From contig DAISIV010000018.1 in the NCBI GenBank assembly GCA_036821825.1, positions 1-64,000 on the forward strand: a DNA stretch of 64,000 nt, read 5' to 3'. This document shows, piece by piece, positions 33,749 to 43,059 of this stretch. Numbering within the stretch: position 1 is the stretch's first letter; each line of letters starts with the position of its first letter. The DNA is from CAITZA01 sp937915285 (lineage in GTDB: Bacteria; Desulfobacterota; Desulfomonilia; Desulfomonilales; Desulfomonilaceae). The notes beneath the pieces were generated by a model that saw only the letters and a program-made list of their open reading frames with translations, was not told the origin of the DNA and searched no databases. The position numbers and the translations under genes are program-made.

Positions 33749-35680
33749 TCAGGCGAAAAAAGTTTCCACATCCTTCAGTTTTCGGCTTATAGGGCTATTG
33801 TGGAGACTCTGGATAAATGTCCTGCCATATCGCTTGGTCAGTATTCTCTGATCCATGAGGCATAATGCTCCACGATCAGATCTTGTCCTGATAAGCCTTC
33901 CCAGTCCCTGCTTTAGAGCAATAACCGCCATTGGCACCTGGTATGAGAAAAATGCGTCGTCTCCATTCTTTTTCATTCTCTCGATTCTGGCATGAACTAT
34001 GGGCTCTCCTGGAGGCGCAAAAGGCAGCCTATCGATTATTACACAAGATAGCGATTCGCCCTTGACATCTATCCCCTCCCAGAAGGAGCTAGTCCCAAAC
34101 AGGACTGATCCCTCCGTGTTCCTGAATTCTTCCAGCAGGGCCGTCCTGGGTTTGGACCCTTGTATGAGCATAGGAAAAGCGAGTTTGCCCTTTAGAAGGT
34201 TGAACACGGCATCCATGTTTTTGTATGAGGTGAATAATACAAAAGCCCTACCTTTACTAGCCTTAAGTATCTCAAACACATTTCTGGACATGACTTCGGC
34301 AAAATTTTCCGATGCAGGCTCGGGGATTGACTGAGGAATGTAGAGAAGCGTCTGGGATGAAAAATCGAAAGGCGAGTCCAGAATGACCTCTGTAGGTTCC
34401 GGCCCTGTCGAAAGACCAAGTCTCGCCTTGAAGTACTCGAAGTTTCCGGCGGTAGAGAGTGTGGCCGAGGTGAAGACACACGATTCTGTTTTTTCATAAA
34501 GCTGTGTCGCCAGAGTCCCGCCTATTTCCACCGGAGCAGCATTCAAGGAAACATTTCTATCTTTTCGTTCCGCCCAGCAGGCAAAGTTATAGTCGGAATT
34601 CAAGTCAAAAACGGTTTGTATCTCCAGCCCCATATCAGATGCCCTTTTACCGAGTAAACGCAACTCCTCCGAAACATCCGGAACATTGAGGACCATTGAT
34701 GAAGTGATGTCGAGCCTGGACACCAACAATTTCACAGTCTCCATGACCGAAGGATTGATGTAAGAATCCAGCGATCTGGTCCCTGAGACATCCTCAAAGA
34801 ATTTAAACATCCTTTTTGATGCTTCCTCAACTTCTGTCACGTACGGGAGAATTTTTGATGTGTCACTTTTCTGTTCGGCAAGTTTTGATTTCAGGTCTCT
34901 GCAATGTCTCGTGATTCTGAAAAGACTAATCTGAAAGCCAAGATGCTTGGTGGCGATCTCCTCGAATCCGTGGGCCTCGTCGACGATCAAGATCTCATAC
35001 CGCGGGATGACCTCACCATAACCAGAAGCTTTGACCTTCATGTCGGATGCAAGAAGACTGTGGTTCACTATCATGATATCGGCCTGAACGGCGCGAGCCT
35101 TCATTTTCTGGATAAAACACCTGTCATTGTCGGGACATTTCTTGCCTATACAGGACTCAGCCGTTGAACAGATCTCTGACCAAACCTGACTATCGTCAGG
35201 AAGATCTGCGATTTCGGCCCGGTCCCCTTCGCCCTCCTGATTTGTGACCTTGTACCATGCAAGTATTCGTTGCAGGTGTTTCTCATCCGTCACACTGAAA
35301 AGGCTTGGCTGACGCAAAAAATTCTTTAGTCTCAGATGACATACGAAGTTGCCTCGGCCTTTGAGAAGGGCGGCGCTCACCCCTCCGAAAAGGTTATCCC
35401 TGACAAAGGGAATATCCTTGTAAAACAACTGCTCCTGCAGGTTCTTTGCGCCTGTAGATATTACGGCCCGCTTTCGCGATAGAATTACGGCTATAAGATA
35501 AGCGAGTGTCTTGCCTGTTCCGGTTGGGGCCTCCACAATCAGCCTGTCCCCGGACACAACAGCGTCGTAAACATGGCGCGCCATTTTTATTTGCTGGCTA
35601 CGATGTTCATAGTTATCTATCGACTGAGATAGTATCCCGCCAGGTCCCATTATTTCATCAATTTTGGCTTTAGCGTTCAT
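33749..35680 (-). CDS. DinG/YoaA-family ATP-dependent DNA helicase
   Basis: The 643-residue XPD-like superfamily 2 helicase has Walker A VEAPTGTGKT (about 50-59), DEAH box ILIVDEAHGFEE, and motif VI region KQGLGRLIRTRSDRGAL. Four cysteines between motifs Ia and II (CSTAESC, KKCPDNDRC, about 170-188) are spaced as the [4Fe-4S] site of XPD/DinG. It has 5'-3' unwinding activity on R-loops or D-loops in known relatives. It starts 8 bases after the second CbiA gene, so it is cotranscribed with that pair, without an obvious functional link. Confidence 0.9.
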   Translation of the reverse strand: MNAKAKIDEIMGPGGILSQSIDNYEHRSQQIKMARHVYDAVVSGDRLIVEAPTGTGKTLAYLIAVILSRKRAVISTGAKNLQEQLFYKDIPFVRDNLFGGVSAALLKGRGNFVCHLRLKNFLRQPSLFSVTDEKHLQRILAWYKVTNQEGEGDRAEIADLPDDSQVWSEICSTAESCIGKKCPDNDRCFIQKMKARAVQADIMIVNHSLLASDMKVKASGYGEVIPRYEILIVDEAHGFEEIATKHLGFQISLFRITRHCRDLKSKLAEQKSDTSKILPYVTEVEEASKRMFKFFEDVSGTRSLDSYINPSVMETVKLLVSRLDITSSMVLNVPDVSEELRLLGKRASDMGLEIQTVFDLNSDYNFACWAERKDRNVSLNAAPVEIGGTLATQLYEKTESCVFTSATLSTAGNFEYFKARLGLSTGPEPTEVILDSPFDFSSQTLLYIPQSIPEPASENFAEVMSRNVFEILKASKGRAFVLFTSYKNMDAVFNLLKGKLAFPMLIQGSKPRTALLEEFRNTEGSVLFGTSSFWEGIDVKGESLSCVIIDRLPFAPPGEPIVHARIERMKKNGDDAFFSYQVPMAVIALKQGLGRLIRTRSDRGALCLMDQRILTKRYGRTFIQSLHNSPISRKLKDVETFFA

Positions 35681-35688
35681 TAATTATT

Positions 35689-37101
35689 TTAACCAGATAA
35701 GCATACTTTCATGCGTTTGTGTCGTGCAGCCATTCCCAGAATGCCACTTGCCCAAAGCGGTTCAGAAATTGCGTGAATATGAGCATACGTTCCCATGGCA
35801 TTCTTTCTGAATATGCCGTCGTGTCTGCCATCTATTCCGTGGCCTCTAGTGACTTCAAAAGCGTAATCACATTCACCCGTTTTTGTGTCAGCCACGTAAG
35901 AATAGTGAAATTCATGCCCCACAAGAGTTACTCCAACCGGATAAAAAGGGTTCTCTCTCATGGTCCTTACATGGATATATCCGTGCCCCTGAGGCCGCCG
36001 AGCCAGGACCGTGTCTATGTCGAATATGCCTGTCATAGGGTATTCATTGCCGTCAATTACGAGTTTTCTCGAGAGGAACATTAGACCGCCACATTCAGCA
36101 TATACCGGTAAGCCTTTATCGACCGCTTGTTTGAGGGAATTCCTGAAAATCTCGTTCCCCGCCAGCCTTTCAGCATGCGTTTCAGGAAACCCGCCTCCTA
36201 TGTATAGCGCATCCAGATCTGGTAATCCGCAAGGTTCAAGTGAATTGATTTCGATCAGGCTTGCTCCTGATTTGGTGAGGGCCGCAAGGTTTTCCGGGTA
36301 ATAGAACTGAAAAGCCGAATCTTTGAGAACACCGACGGTCAACCCCCTGTGATTCGCCGACTGTTCGGTTTTTTCCGATGAAGCCAAATCAACTTCAAGT
36401 TTTCCTGAATCATTCGCAATCTGAATCAGTTTGTCGATATCTATGCTCGCTTCAACTATGTCTGCGGCCTGTTCAACAAAACTAATGGCTTGCGGGTGTT
36501 CCTGCAGAGGCAAAAGCCCCAGATGCCTCTGAGGAAAACTCTCAAGACTTAATTTCTGGATCGCTCCTACAACGGGAACGCAGCACAGATGTTCTATGGA
36601 TTCGGTGAGGATCCTTTTGTGACGATCACCGGCTACCCTATTGACTATGGCTCCCTTGAGCAGGAGATCAGGATCCAGCGCCTGACATCCCATGACAAGA
36701 GCAGCGGCTGTTCTGGTCATTTTTGTGGCGTCAATCACCAGAATAAGTGGCGATTTCAGGAGCTTGGCCATCTCCGAGGTCCCAAAAGTCCCTACGGCGT
36801 CTACACCGTCGAAAAGCCCTCGGTTGCCTTCGACTAAAGAGATATCATGGTCGAGGGACGCCGAGACAAACAACTGAAGTATGTCTGATTCCTGAAACAA
36901 ATAGGAGTCCAGATTGTGACAATCGACACCCGCAGCCAAACCAAGCCACCCGGCGTCTATATAGTCAGGACCTTTCTTGAAAACAGCCACTTTCAGGCCA
37001 CGCCTTCTTAAGGCCGCTACAATGCCTATACTGACAAGAGTCTTGCCTGAACCGCCTTTCAAGGCGCCAATCACAATTCGTGGCAACGTCAGGGATGTCA
37101 T
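35689..37101 (-). CDS. cbiA: CbiA/CobB-family glutamine-dependent amidotransferase, copy 2
   Basis: The 470-residue protein has an N-terminal dethiobiotin-synthetase-like ATPase domain (Walker A-like GALKGGSGKT, then KKGPDYIDAGWL) and a C-terminal triad glutaminase (nucleophile in YAECGGLMFLSR, histidine in GHEFHYSY). All catalytic residues are present. The family amidates carboxylates on tetrapyrroles: cobyrinate a,c-diamide in B12 synthesis, or siroheme in the case of DsrN. Its ATGA start overlaps the stop of copy 1 by four bases. The two copies are about half identical by eye along their full length, so they are a tandem duplication. Which copy makes which product cannot be decided from sequence alone. 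Confidence 0.88.
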   Translation of the reverse strand: MTSLTLPRIVIGALKGGSGKTLVSIGIVAALRRRGLKVAVFKKGPDYIDAGWLGLAAGVDCHNLDSYLFQESDILQLFVSASLDHDISLVEGNRGLFDGVDAVGTFGTSEMAKLLKSPLILVIDATKMTRTAAALVMGCQALDPDLLLKGAIVNRVAGDRHKRILTESIEHLCCVPVVGAIQKLSLESFPQRHLGLLPLQEHPQAISFVEQAADIVEASIDIDKLIQIANDSGKLEVDLASSEKTEQSANHRGLTVGVLKDSAFQFYYPENLAALTKSGASLIEINSLEPCGLPDLDALYIGGGFPETHAERLAGNEIFRNSLKQAVDKGLPVYAECGGLMFLSRKLVIDGNEYPMTGIFDIDTVLARRPQGHGYIHVRTMRENPFYPVGVTLVGHEFHYSYVADTKTGECDYAFEVTRGHGIDGRHDGIFRKNAMGTYAHIHAISEPLWASGILGMAARHKRMKVCLSG

Positions 37102-38510
37102 GATTTAGATCGGCCCATTTTGAAATCGGCTGCCTTTTTCACAAGGGCAGTTGCCCAGATAGGGGTTCCAAGAGCGTGCACATGGAGGTATGAGCCCATG
37201 GCGTTGTTTACGCATATTCCGTCATGTGTCCCGTCCATTCCATGACCACGAATGACTCTGAATGCGTAAAGGGGCTGATTTTGGACCTCCAGTTCGACAG
37301 TTGAATAGTGAAATTCATGACCCCTTATCGTTGTTCCCACTGGATAAAACGGATTTTCAGCATTTACCAGGACTTCTGTGTAACCTAAGCCCTGGGGTTT
37401 ACGTTTCAGGATGGTAGTCAAGGGGAATATGCCAACCATCGGAAATTCCCGCCCATCTATAATGAGCCTACGGGAAAGGTACATCAATCCACCACATTCA
37501 GCATAGATGGGAAGTCCTTTTTTGCTCATGGTGAACAGGGATTCCCTGAAGATAATGTTGGCCGAGAGGGCCTCTGCATTCGTTTCAGGAAATCCGCCTC
37601 CTATATAAAGTCCGTCAAGATCTGGTAGCGCATGATCATGAAGGGCGCTCAATTCGATGAGATCCGCTCCAGCCGCTCTGAGGGCGTCCAGATTGTCGTT
37701 GTAGTAAAATTGAAAAGCCGAATCGCGTAACACACCGATTCGAACTCCAGTTTCACAAGAGCTAGATTGTTGTCCATGGTGCGGCAAAGCCTCCACAGTC
37801 AATGGGAGGGCCTTAGCAGCAACTTTTAAGATAGCGTCAATGTCAACGCTCTCCGAGATTACGGTCTCCACCTGACTTATGAGATCAAATGCTGCCGGGT
37901 GCTCCTCGATGGGAAGAAGCCCCAAATGTCTCTGAGGAAAATTCTTCAGCGTCTGTTTGGCGATGTTTCCGACTGTCGGGATGGCGCATGCCGAAAATAT
38001 CGCTGATTTAAGAATGTTTTCATGCCTGGGACCGGCTACTCTGTTCAGAATTACAGCTTCGAGCATTAGTTCCGGGTCCATGATCTGACAGCCTTTTGTA
38101 AGGGCTGCCGCTGTACCGGACATTTTAGACCCCTCTACAATTAACGCTATGGGAGATTTGAGTTTTTTGGCCAGTTCTGCAGTGCTGTATGCCCCTGTCG
38201 AATCTACCCCGTCAAACAAACCCCTGGCGCCCTCAATCACAGCTATGTCAAACCCAGCAGATCTTCTTGCAAACGAATCAACAATCACTGCGCCTTCCAT
38301 CATGTATGAATCCAGATTGTAGCACGGTGAACCGGCGGCCAATCCCAACCAGTTGGCGTCTATATAGTCCGGCCCCTTCTTGAACACGGATACCTTGAAT
38401 CCACGTCTCCTGAGCGCCGCAACCAACCCCAAGGTGACCAGTGTTTTTCCTGCCCCCCCTTTTAGCGCCCCGATCATAATTCGGGGTATGTCACATCTCA
38501 ATGATTTCAT
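37098..38510 (-). CDS. cbiA: CbiA/CobB-family glutamine-dependent amidotransferase, copy 1 (DsrN candidate)
   Basis: This is the upstream paralogue, also 470 residues, with Walker A-like GALKGGAGKT, KKGPDYIDANWL, glutaminase nucleophile YAECGGLMYLSR and GHEFHYST. Both domains are complete. In Allochromatium, the dsr-linked gene of this family (dsrN) amidates siroheme for sulfite reductase, and CbiA-like genes commonly sit beside dsrAB in sulfate reducers. The location 1.8 kb from dsrA, divergently transcribed, makes a siroheme-amide role likely for at least one of the two copies. It follows the unknown 389-residue protein by 32 bases. Confidence 0.88.
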   Translation of the reverse strand: MKSLRCDIPRIMIGALKGGAGKTLVTLGLVAALRRRGFKVSVFKKGPDYIDANWLGLAAGSPCYNLDSYMMEGAVIVDSFARRSAGFDIAVIEGARGLFDGVDSTGAYSTAELAKKLKSPIALIVEGSKMSGTAAALTKGCQIMDPELMLEAVILNRVAGPRHENILKSAIFSACAIPTVGNIAKQTLKNFPQRHLGLLPIEEHPAAFDLISQVETVISESVDIDAILKVAAKALPLTVEALPHHGQQSSSCETGVRIGVLRDSAFQFYYNDNLDALRAAGADLIELSALHDHALPDLDGLYIGGGFPETNAEALSANIIFRESLFTMSKKGLPIYAECGGLMYLSRRLIIDGREFPMVGIFPLTTILKRKPQGLGYTEVLVNAENPFYPVGTTIRGHEFHYSTVELEVQNQPLYAFRVIRGHGMDGTHDGICVNNAMGSYLHVHALGTPIWATALVKKAADFKMGRSKS

Positions 38511-38542
38511 GCTCTGACTGATCTTCTAAGGTTGCTCCAGCA

Positions 38543-39712
38543 TCAAGGCTGACGAAACAACATGTAGACTTCAAAAATGTGTTCAGGAAGATTCGTCTCG
38601 ATTATATCGAAGTCCGGCGCGGAAGGGCTGAACGAAGCTACTGTCCCTTCAAACAACTGAGTCCATGCCACAAGGTCAAGCTTCCCGCATATTGATCTCA
38701 ACTTTTCAGTGAAGCCGGATTCCAGGTTGCCAGACTGTTCACGAAATCTCAATGAGTCAAAAAATCCACGGACCGTGGATTCAAGAAATCTTTTTGGAGC
38801 CCAGACCATTGCCCCGACGCCGTCGAGCCTGTCGACCCTGTTTCTGATAGTCAGATTGCAGAAAAATAGCAGGGCCGCTTCGCCGGGGTCCAGCTCGAAA
38901 TCCTTTTCAGACTGTATTCTCGGAACATATTGTCTTATAGTTATGAGCCTTACTTCTATCCGAGGGCTTATCCGGACCACAAAATCCCCCGCAGCGTGAT
39001 GCCACGGAAATATTTCACAGAAATTTTTCAAATCCAGATAATGAGTCAGAATATAGGCGACTTGACGGTAAATCTCGATGGAATCCAATTCCGAAAGCAA
39101 CTTCAATCCGTTTTCAACGTCCCAGACAACAACAGACAATTCTGCTTCATTCGGGAGTCTGGTTAGGTGAAATTCATGGAAATTATCAAACCACTCCCCT
39201 ACAAACAGGACCAGCGAGTCATTCTTTTCCGCATTCCGGAATTCTGCCTCATCGCTTATCCAGAATGGTTTGGGAATGAAAGTTCCTTTGCCTGTTTGGT
39301 GGAAGTAGTCAAGCAGGTCAAAGTCCTGCCGCAGCCTTGATCTTCCCCGTTCGGTTATAGCGACATTCGCCACAAAACTAAAGGTTTTCCCGTCAACCGT
39401 CACGCGAATCGAAGCAGGGTGGTAGTCACTTCCACTTTTTTCCGCAATAATGTCAATTTCCGATACGTGGCCAGGTTGAGCGTCTGATCGCCTGCAGATT
39501 TCATCCAGTATCTGGGGCCACCTGCTCCTGACAAACGCCTCTATGAATTCGATGTACTGTCTGTAGGTAACTCCACCGGAATAAGACTTGCCCGAATGGG
39601 GTCTTGACGTCGAAATACTTCTGGAGAGAATCTCCTCGCCAAATTTCTTTCTGGAGCCTTGATCGAAATAAAAATGTCTGAATCGAGGAGTGCGGGCACA
39701 GTTATGGGTCAT
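38543..39712 (-). CDS. Uncharacterised protein, possibly kinase-like, first gene of the dsr-flanking operon
   Basis: I do not recognise this 389-residue protein with confidence. It is soluble, rich in aromatic and charged residues, with no signal peptide or membrane segment. Segments around RQDFDLLDYFHQTGKG...IPKPFWISDE (about 135-155), LVLFVGEWFDNFHEFHL (about 170-185) and FPWHHAAGDFVVR (about 240-252) are ordered like the N-lobe, hinge and catalytic loop of aminoglycoside-phosphotransferase-like kinases. A catalytic lysine and a clear HxD...N motif are not evident, so it could be a pseudokinase or an unrelated fold. It heads the operon with the two CbiA-like genes and lies opposite dsrAB, suggesting a link to sulfite reductase or its cofactor. 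Confidence 0.7.
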   Translation of the reverse strand: MTHNCARTPRFRHFYFDQGSRKKFGEEILSRSISTSRPHSGKSYSGGVTYRQYIEFIEAFVRSRWPQILDEICRRSDAQPGHVSEIDIIAEKSGSDYHPASIRVTVDGKTFSFVANVAITERGRSRLRQDFDLLDYFHQTGKGTFIPKPFWISDEAEFRNAEKNDSLVLFVGEWFDNFHEFHLTRLPNEAELSVVVWDVENGLKLLSELDSIEIYRQVAYILTHYLDLKNFCEIFPWHHAAGDFVVRISPRIEVRLITIRQYVPRIQSEKDFELDPGEAALLFFCNLTIRNRVDRLDGVGAMVWAPKRFLESTVRGFFDSLRFREQSGNLESGFTEKLRSICGKLDLVAWTQLFEGTVASFSPSAPDFDIIETNLPEHIFEVYMLFRQP

Positions 39713-40269
39713 TGATAAAATTCCCGTAATTTCAGAGTTGGAATCGCGCTATTTTGTTACGAGCATAATGATCAAATTTAACATGGAGTCAAGAAGGCTT
39801 TTAGAGCATTCAGACTATAGCGTACTTTGTGTTTTTCTAACTTGAAAAGGGGATGGACTGATATTTTTCGCGTATATCAGGCTCATTCATATCGAATCTC
39901 GTTGATTTGCGCGAATTTTTATACTATGTTGCAGGATGCGTAAGGTAGCATTCTTAGACCGCCAAACATGATTCGAACAGACGGCAAATTAAGATCAGGA
40001 TTGAGTCGCACAGGGGTTATTTAGCGTAAATGTTGGGATTTTTCTCTTGACTTGACCTGGATAATTGAATTAAATTCGTTCGAATCTACGTTCAGGTGGC
40101 CCTAACCATTTGTGCCATAAGCATCTTACCGTAAAATCGGAGTCATAGTCACCGAGGAGAGCCTCACGAAGTTGGGACTTTCCAAGGGTAATATTTTTTT
40201 TGGCAGGCGCTACATTAAAACGCGAAGAGTTAAGATTGAGCAGACCTAAGTAGAGAGGAGGAACCTTTT
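39713..40269. other. Divergent regulatory region between the CbiA operon and dsrABD
   Basis: This 557-base gap has no convincing ORF or RNA gene. It carries a plus-strand promoter candidate for dsrA (separate entry) and a TTGACT box on the minus strand at 39792-39787 that could serve the opposite operon, with a poor -10. A run of seven T at 40194-40200 lies in the dsrA leader without an obvious stable stem. Confidence 0.45.
40047..40075 (+). promoter_or_regulatory. Candidate sigma-70 promoter of dsrABD
   Basis: TTGACT (40047-40052), a 17-base spacer and TTAAAT (40070-40075) match the consensus in five and four of six positions. The implied dsrA leader is about 190 bases. Confidence 0.5.
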
Positions 40270-41559
40270 ATGGGAAAACACAAAACCCCTATGCTTGACG
40301 AATTGGAAAAGGGGCCGTGGCCTAGTTTTGTATCCGACATCAAGCAGCAGGCGGAAAATGGTAAACACATTCTGAAAGAAGCTCCAGATGATCTTCTTGG
40401 AGTGTTAGAGCTGTCCTACGAAGACAAGGTTACCCACTGGAAACACGGCGGTATCGTGGGTGTTTTCGGTTATGGCGGTGGTATCATCGGAAGGTACTGC
40501 GACCAACCACAGCAGTTCCCCGGTGTAGCCCATTTTCACACGGTGCGCGTGAACCAGCCATCGAGCAAGTATTATACAACCAAGTTCCTTCGTGATCTCT
40601 GCGACCTGTGGGACAGACACGGAAGTGGTCTTACCAATATGCACGGTTCAACAGGAGACATCGTTTTCCTGGGAACAACCACTGACCATCTCGAGCCCAT
40701 GTTCTTCGAGATGACTCACGAACTTAATCAGGATCTGGGTGGATCAGGATCCAACCTCAGGACCCCTGAGTGCTGCCTCGGAAAATCCCGATGCCAGTAT
40801 GCCTGTTATGATACCCAGGAAGTTTGCCATCAGCTCACCAATGAATATCAGGATGAACTTCACAGGCCTGCGTTCCCCTACAAGTTCAAATTCAAGTTTG
40901 ATGGATGCCCGAACGGATGCGTGGCTTCGATAGCCCGTTCAGACATGTCTGTTATCGGCACCTGGCGTGATGACATTCGCATCGACCAGAAGGCCGTGGC
41001 GGGTTATGTTAATGGCGAAATCAAACCCAACGCCGGCGCTCACTCCGGTCGTGACTGGGGCAAGTTCGACATCCAGAAGGAAGTCATAAATCTTTGCCCA
41101 ACAAACTGCATGTGCTACGACGGCAAGACACTCGAAATCAACAACCGTGAATGCACACGCTGCATGCACTGTCTGAACGTTATGCCCCAGGCTCTGAGGG
41201 TTGGTCTTGATCAGGGAGCATCAGTGCTCTTCGGCGCAAAAGCCCCGATCCTCGAAGGCGCCCAGATGTCAACTCTGACAGTTCCTTTCATTCCTATGGA
41301 GCCGCCTTACGACGAACTTAAAGACCTCATTGAAAAGGTTTGGGATTGGTGGATGGAAGAAGGCAAGAATAGAGAGCGCCTCGGCGAACTCATTCAGAGA
41401 AAGAGCTTCCAGGAATTCCTCAGAATTCTCGAACTTGATCCAGATCCAAGGATGGTCGATGAGCCGAGATCCAACCCGTACATCTTCTGGAAAGAGGAAG
41501 AAGTCGAGGGTGGATGGACCCGTGACATTGAAGTTTATCGCACCAAGCATCAGAGGTAA
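40270..41559 (+). CDS. dsrA: Dissimilatory sulfite reductase, alpha subunit
   Basis: The 429-residue subunit of the enzyme that reduces sulfite with siroheme and [4Fe-4S] clusters. The cysteine motif RTPECCLGKSRCQYACYDT (about 164-182) and KFDGCPNGCVASIARSDMS (about 210-228) supply the siroheme-coupled cluster, and a ferredoxin domain is inserted near 277-305 (CPTNCMC...CTRCMHCLNVMPQAL). Strong AGGAGG precedes the ATG. The sequence has the form of reductive bacterial DsrA, not the reverse type of sulfur oxidisers, as judged from the accompanying dsrD. It is followed by dsrB after 15 bases. Confidence 0.97.
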   Translation: MGKHKTPMLDELEKGPWPSFVSDIKQQAENGKHILKEAPDDLLGVLELSYEDKVTHWKHGGIVGVFGYGGGIIGRYCDQPQQFPGVAHFHTVRVNQPSSKYYTTKFLRDLCDLWDRHGSGLTNMHGSTGDIVFLGTTTDHLEPMFFEMTHELNQDLGGSGSNLRTPECCLGKSRCQYACYDTQEVCHQLTNEYQDELHRPAFPYKFKFKFDGCPNGCVASIARSDMSVIGTWRDDIRIDQKAVAGYVNGEIKPNAGAHSGRDWGKFDIQKEVINLCPTNCMCYDGKTLEINNRECTRCMHCLNVMPQALRVGLDQGASVLFGAKAPILEGAQMSTLTVPFIPMEPPYDELKDLIEKVWDWWMEEGKNRERLGELIQRKSFQEFLRILELDPDPRMVDEPRSNPYIFWKEEEVEGGWTRDIEVYRTKHQR

Positions 41560-41574
41560 ATGGAGGTTTAAACT

Positions 41575-42693
41575 ATGCCTTACGATCCAAGTGATCCATT
41601 GAAAGATAGAATTACTGATATAGGTCCCAGATACTATGCGGACTTCTTCCCGCCAGTTATCGCCAACAACAAGGGCAAATGGATGTATCATGACATCCTC
41701 GAGCCTGGGGTGCTTATGCACAAGTCCGAAACCGGTGATGAGGTCTACACCGTCCGCGTAGGCGGCTGCCGCCTCATGAGCATTGAGCATATCAGAGAGA
41801 TATGTGAAATAGCCGACAAGCACTGTGACGGTTATCTGAGATTTACCACCAGAAACAACATCGAGTTCATGGTTGATTCCAAGGCCAAAGTACAGCCCTT
41901 GGTCGATGACCTGAAGAGCCGCAAGTTCCCGGCTGGCTCGAACAAGTTCCCGATCGGTGGAACTGGCGCTGGCGTGACCAATATCGTTCATACCCAGGGA
42001 TGGGCCCACTGCCACACCCCGGCCATCGACGCTTCGGGTGTCGTTAAGGCCGTCATGGACGGTATATACGATGAATTCGGTTCTATGAGACTGCCGGCCC
42101 CTGTCAGGGTTTCTTTGGCATGCTGCCTAAACATGTGCGGCGCGGTCCATTGCTCTGACATCGCCATCCTTGGTATTCATAGAAAACCACCGATGATCGA
42201 CACCGAGTGGATTGACAAACTTTGCGAACTTCCCCTCGCAATCGCAGCCTGCCCCACGGGCGCTATCAAACCCGCTAAATCGGCGACCGGTTTGAAGACC
42301 CTGGAAGTCAACGGCGAACGCTGCATGTTCTGCGGTAACTGCTACACAATGTGCGCCGCCATGCCTCTGGCCGATGATGTTGGTAGTGGTGTCGCCATTC
42401 TAGTTGGTGGCAAGCTCTCCAACAGAATCAGCAAACCCAAGTTCTCCAAGGTAGTCATTCCTTTCATTCCGAATGAGCCGCCTCGATGGGACAGCACGGT
42501 TCAGGCAGTCAAGAACATCCTGGATGTTTACGCTGCTGACGCCCGCAAGTACGAGAGACTCGGCGAATGGGCTGATAGGATCGGTTGGGAAAGATTCTTC
42601 GAGAAAACCAACATTCCGTTTACCCATCACCTGATCGACGACTATCGCTTTGCTTATACAACCTGGCGGCAGTCAACACAGTTCAAATTCTAG
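41575..42693 (+). CDS. dsrB: Dissimilatory sulfite reductase, beta subunit
   Basis: The 372-residue beta subunit carries the catalytic siroheme site: SLACCLNMCGAVHCSDIAI (about 177-197) and the cysteines of the adjacent segment, plus a ferredoxin domain near 220-265 (CPTGAIKP, CMFCGNCYTMCAAMPL). It forms the alpha2beta2 enzyme with DsrA and binds DsrC, which takes the sulfur as a trisulfide. The ATG is preceded by GGAGG. It is followed by dsrD 28 bases downstream. Confidence 0.97.
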   Translation: MPYDPSDPLKDRITDIGPRYYADFFPPVIANNKGKWMYHDILEPGVLMHKSETGDEVYTVRVGGCRLMSIEHIREICEIADKHCDGYLRFTTRNNIEFMVDSKAKVQPLVDDLKSRKFPAGSNKFPIGGTGAGVTNIVHTQGWAHCHTPAIDASGVVKAVMDGIYDEFGSMRLPAPVRVSLACCLNMCGAVHCSDIAILGIHRKPPMIDTEWIDKLCELPLAIAACPTGAIKPAKSATGLKTLEVNGERCMFCGNCYTMCAAMPLADDVGSGVAILVGGKLSNRISKPKFSKVVIPFIPNEPPRWDSTVQAVKNILDVYAADARKYERLGEWADRIGWERFFEKTNIPFTHHLIDDYRFAYTTWRQSTQFKF

Positions 42694-42721
42694 TTATTTT
42701 TTCGGTGGAAAGGAGCTTTCC

Positions 42722-42958
42722 ATGACCGAAGATGAAGCAAGACAATTAATTCTTGAAACTTTGAAGGGAAAATCCAAAAGCAAGTCCAAGTTTTATTTGA
42801 AAGACTTTTACGCCATTTGCCCTGACATGAAAAACCGGGAAGTAAAGAACCTGGTCAACAAAATGGTTATGGAAGGACATCTGGAATACTGGTCCAGCGG
42901 CAGCACAACGCTGATCGGTCTCAAAGGCATGGGAAAACAGCATGCCGAAGAGGACTAG
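42722..42958 (+). CDS. dsrD: DsrD, allosteric activator of sulfite reductase
   Basis: The ATG at 42722 follows AAAGGAGC; the frame is open further upstream but would overlap dsrB. The 78-residue winged-helix protein has the usual DsrD layout (EDEARQLILETLKGKSKSKSKFYLKDF, then the helix DMKNREVKNLVNKMVMEGHLEYWSSGSTTLIGLKG). DsrD is found almost only in sulfate/sulfite reducers and disproportionators and has been shown to stimulate DsrAB. Its presence argues for reductive use of DsrAB here. Confidence 0.96.
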   Translation: MTEDEARQLILETLKGKSKSKSKFYLKDFYAICPDMKNREVKNLVNKMVMEGHLEYWSSGSTTLIGLKGMGKQHAEED

Positions 42959-42998
42959 GCTAAATAGTTAATATTGAAATTGGCTGTTTTTTGGCTAG

Positions 42999-43033
42999 AC
43001 GGGGAAGCAATCGCATGATTCTTCCCCGTTTTT
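42999..43033 (+). terminator. Intrinsic terminator of dsrABD
   Basis: ACGGGGAAG (42999-43007) pairs perfectly with CTTCCCCGT (43021-43029), followed by TTTTT. It lies 40 bases after the dsrD stop, so dsrABD is a three-gene transcript. Confidence 0.93.
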
Positions 43034-43059
43034 GTTATCATTCATTCCCGAATTTTCTA

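Noticed and set aside
41269..42015. 248-codon open frame antisense to dsrA/dsrB
   Set aside because: It is fully opposite two well-supported genes and has no ribosome site or recognisable motif; it arises from the codon bias of dsrAB.
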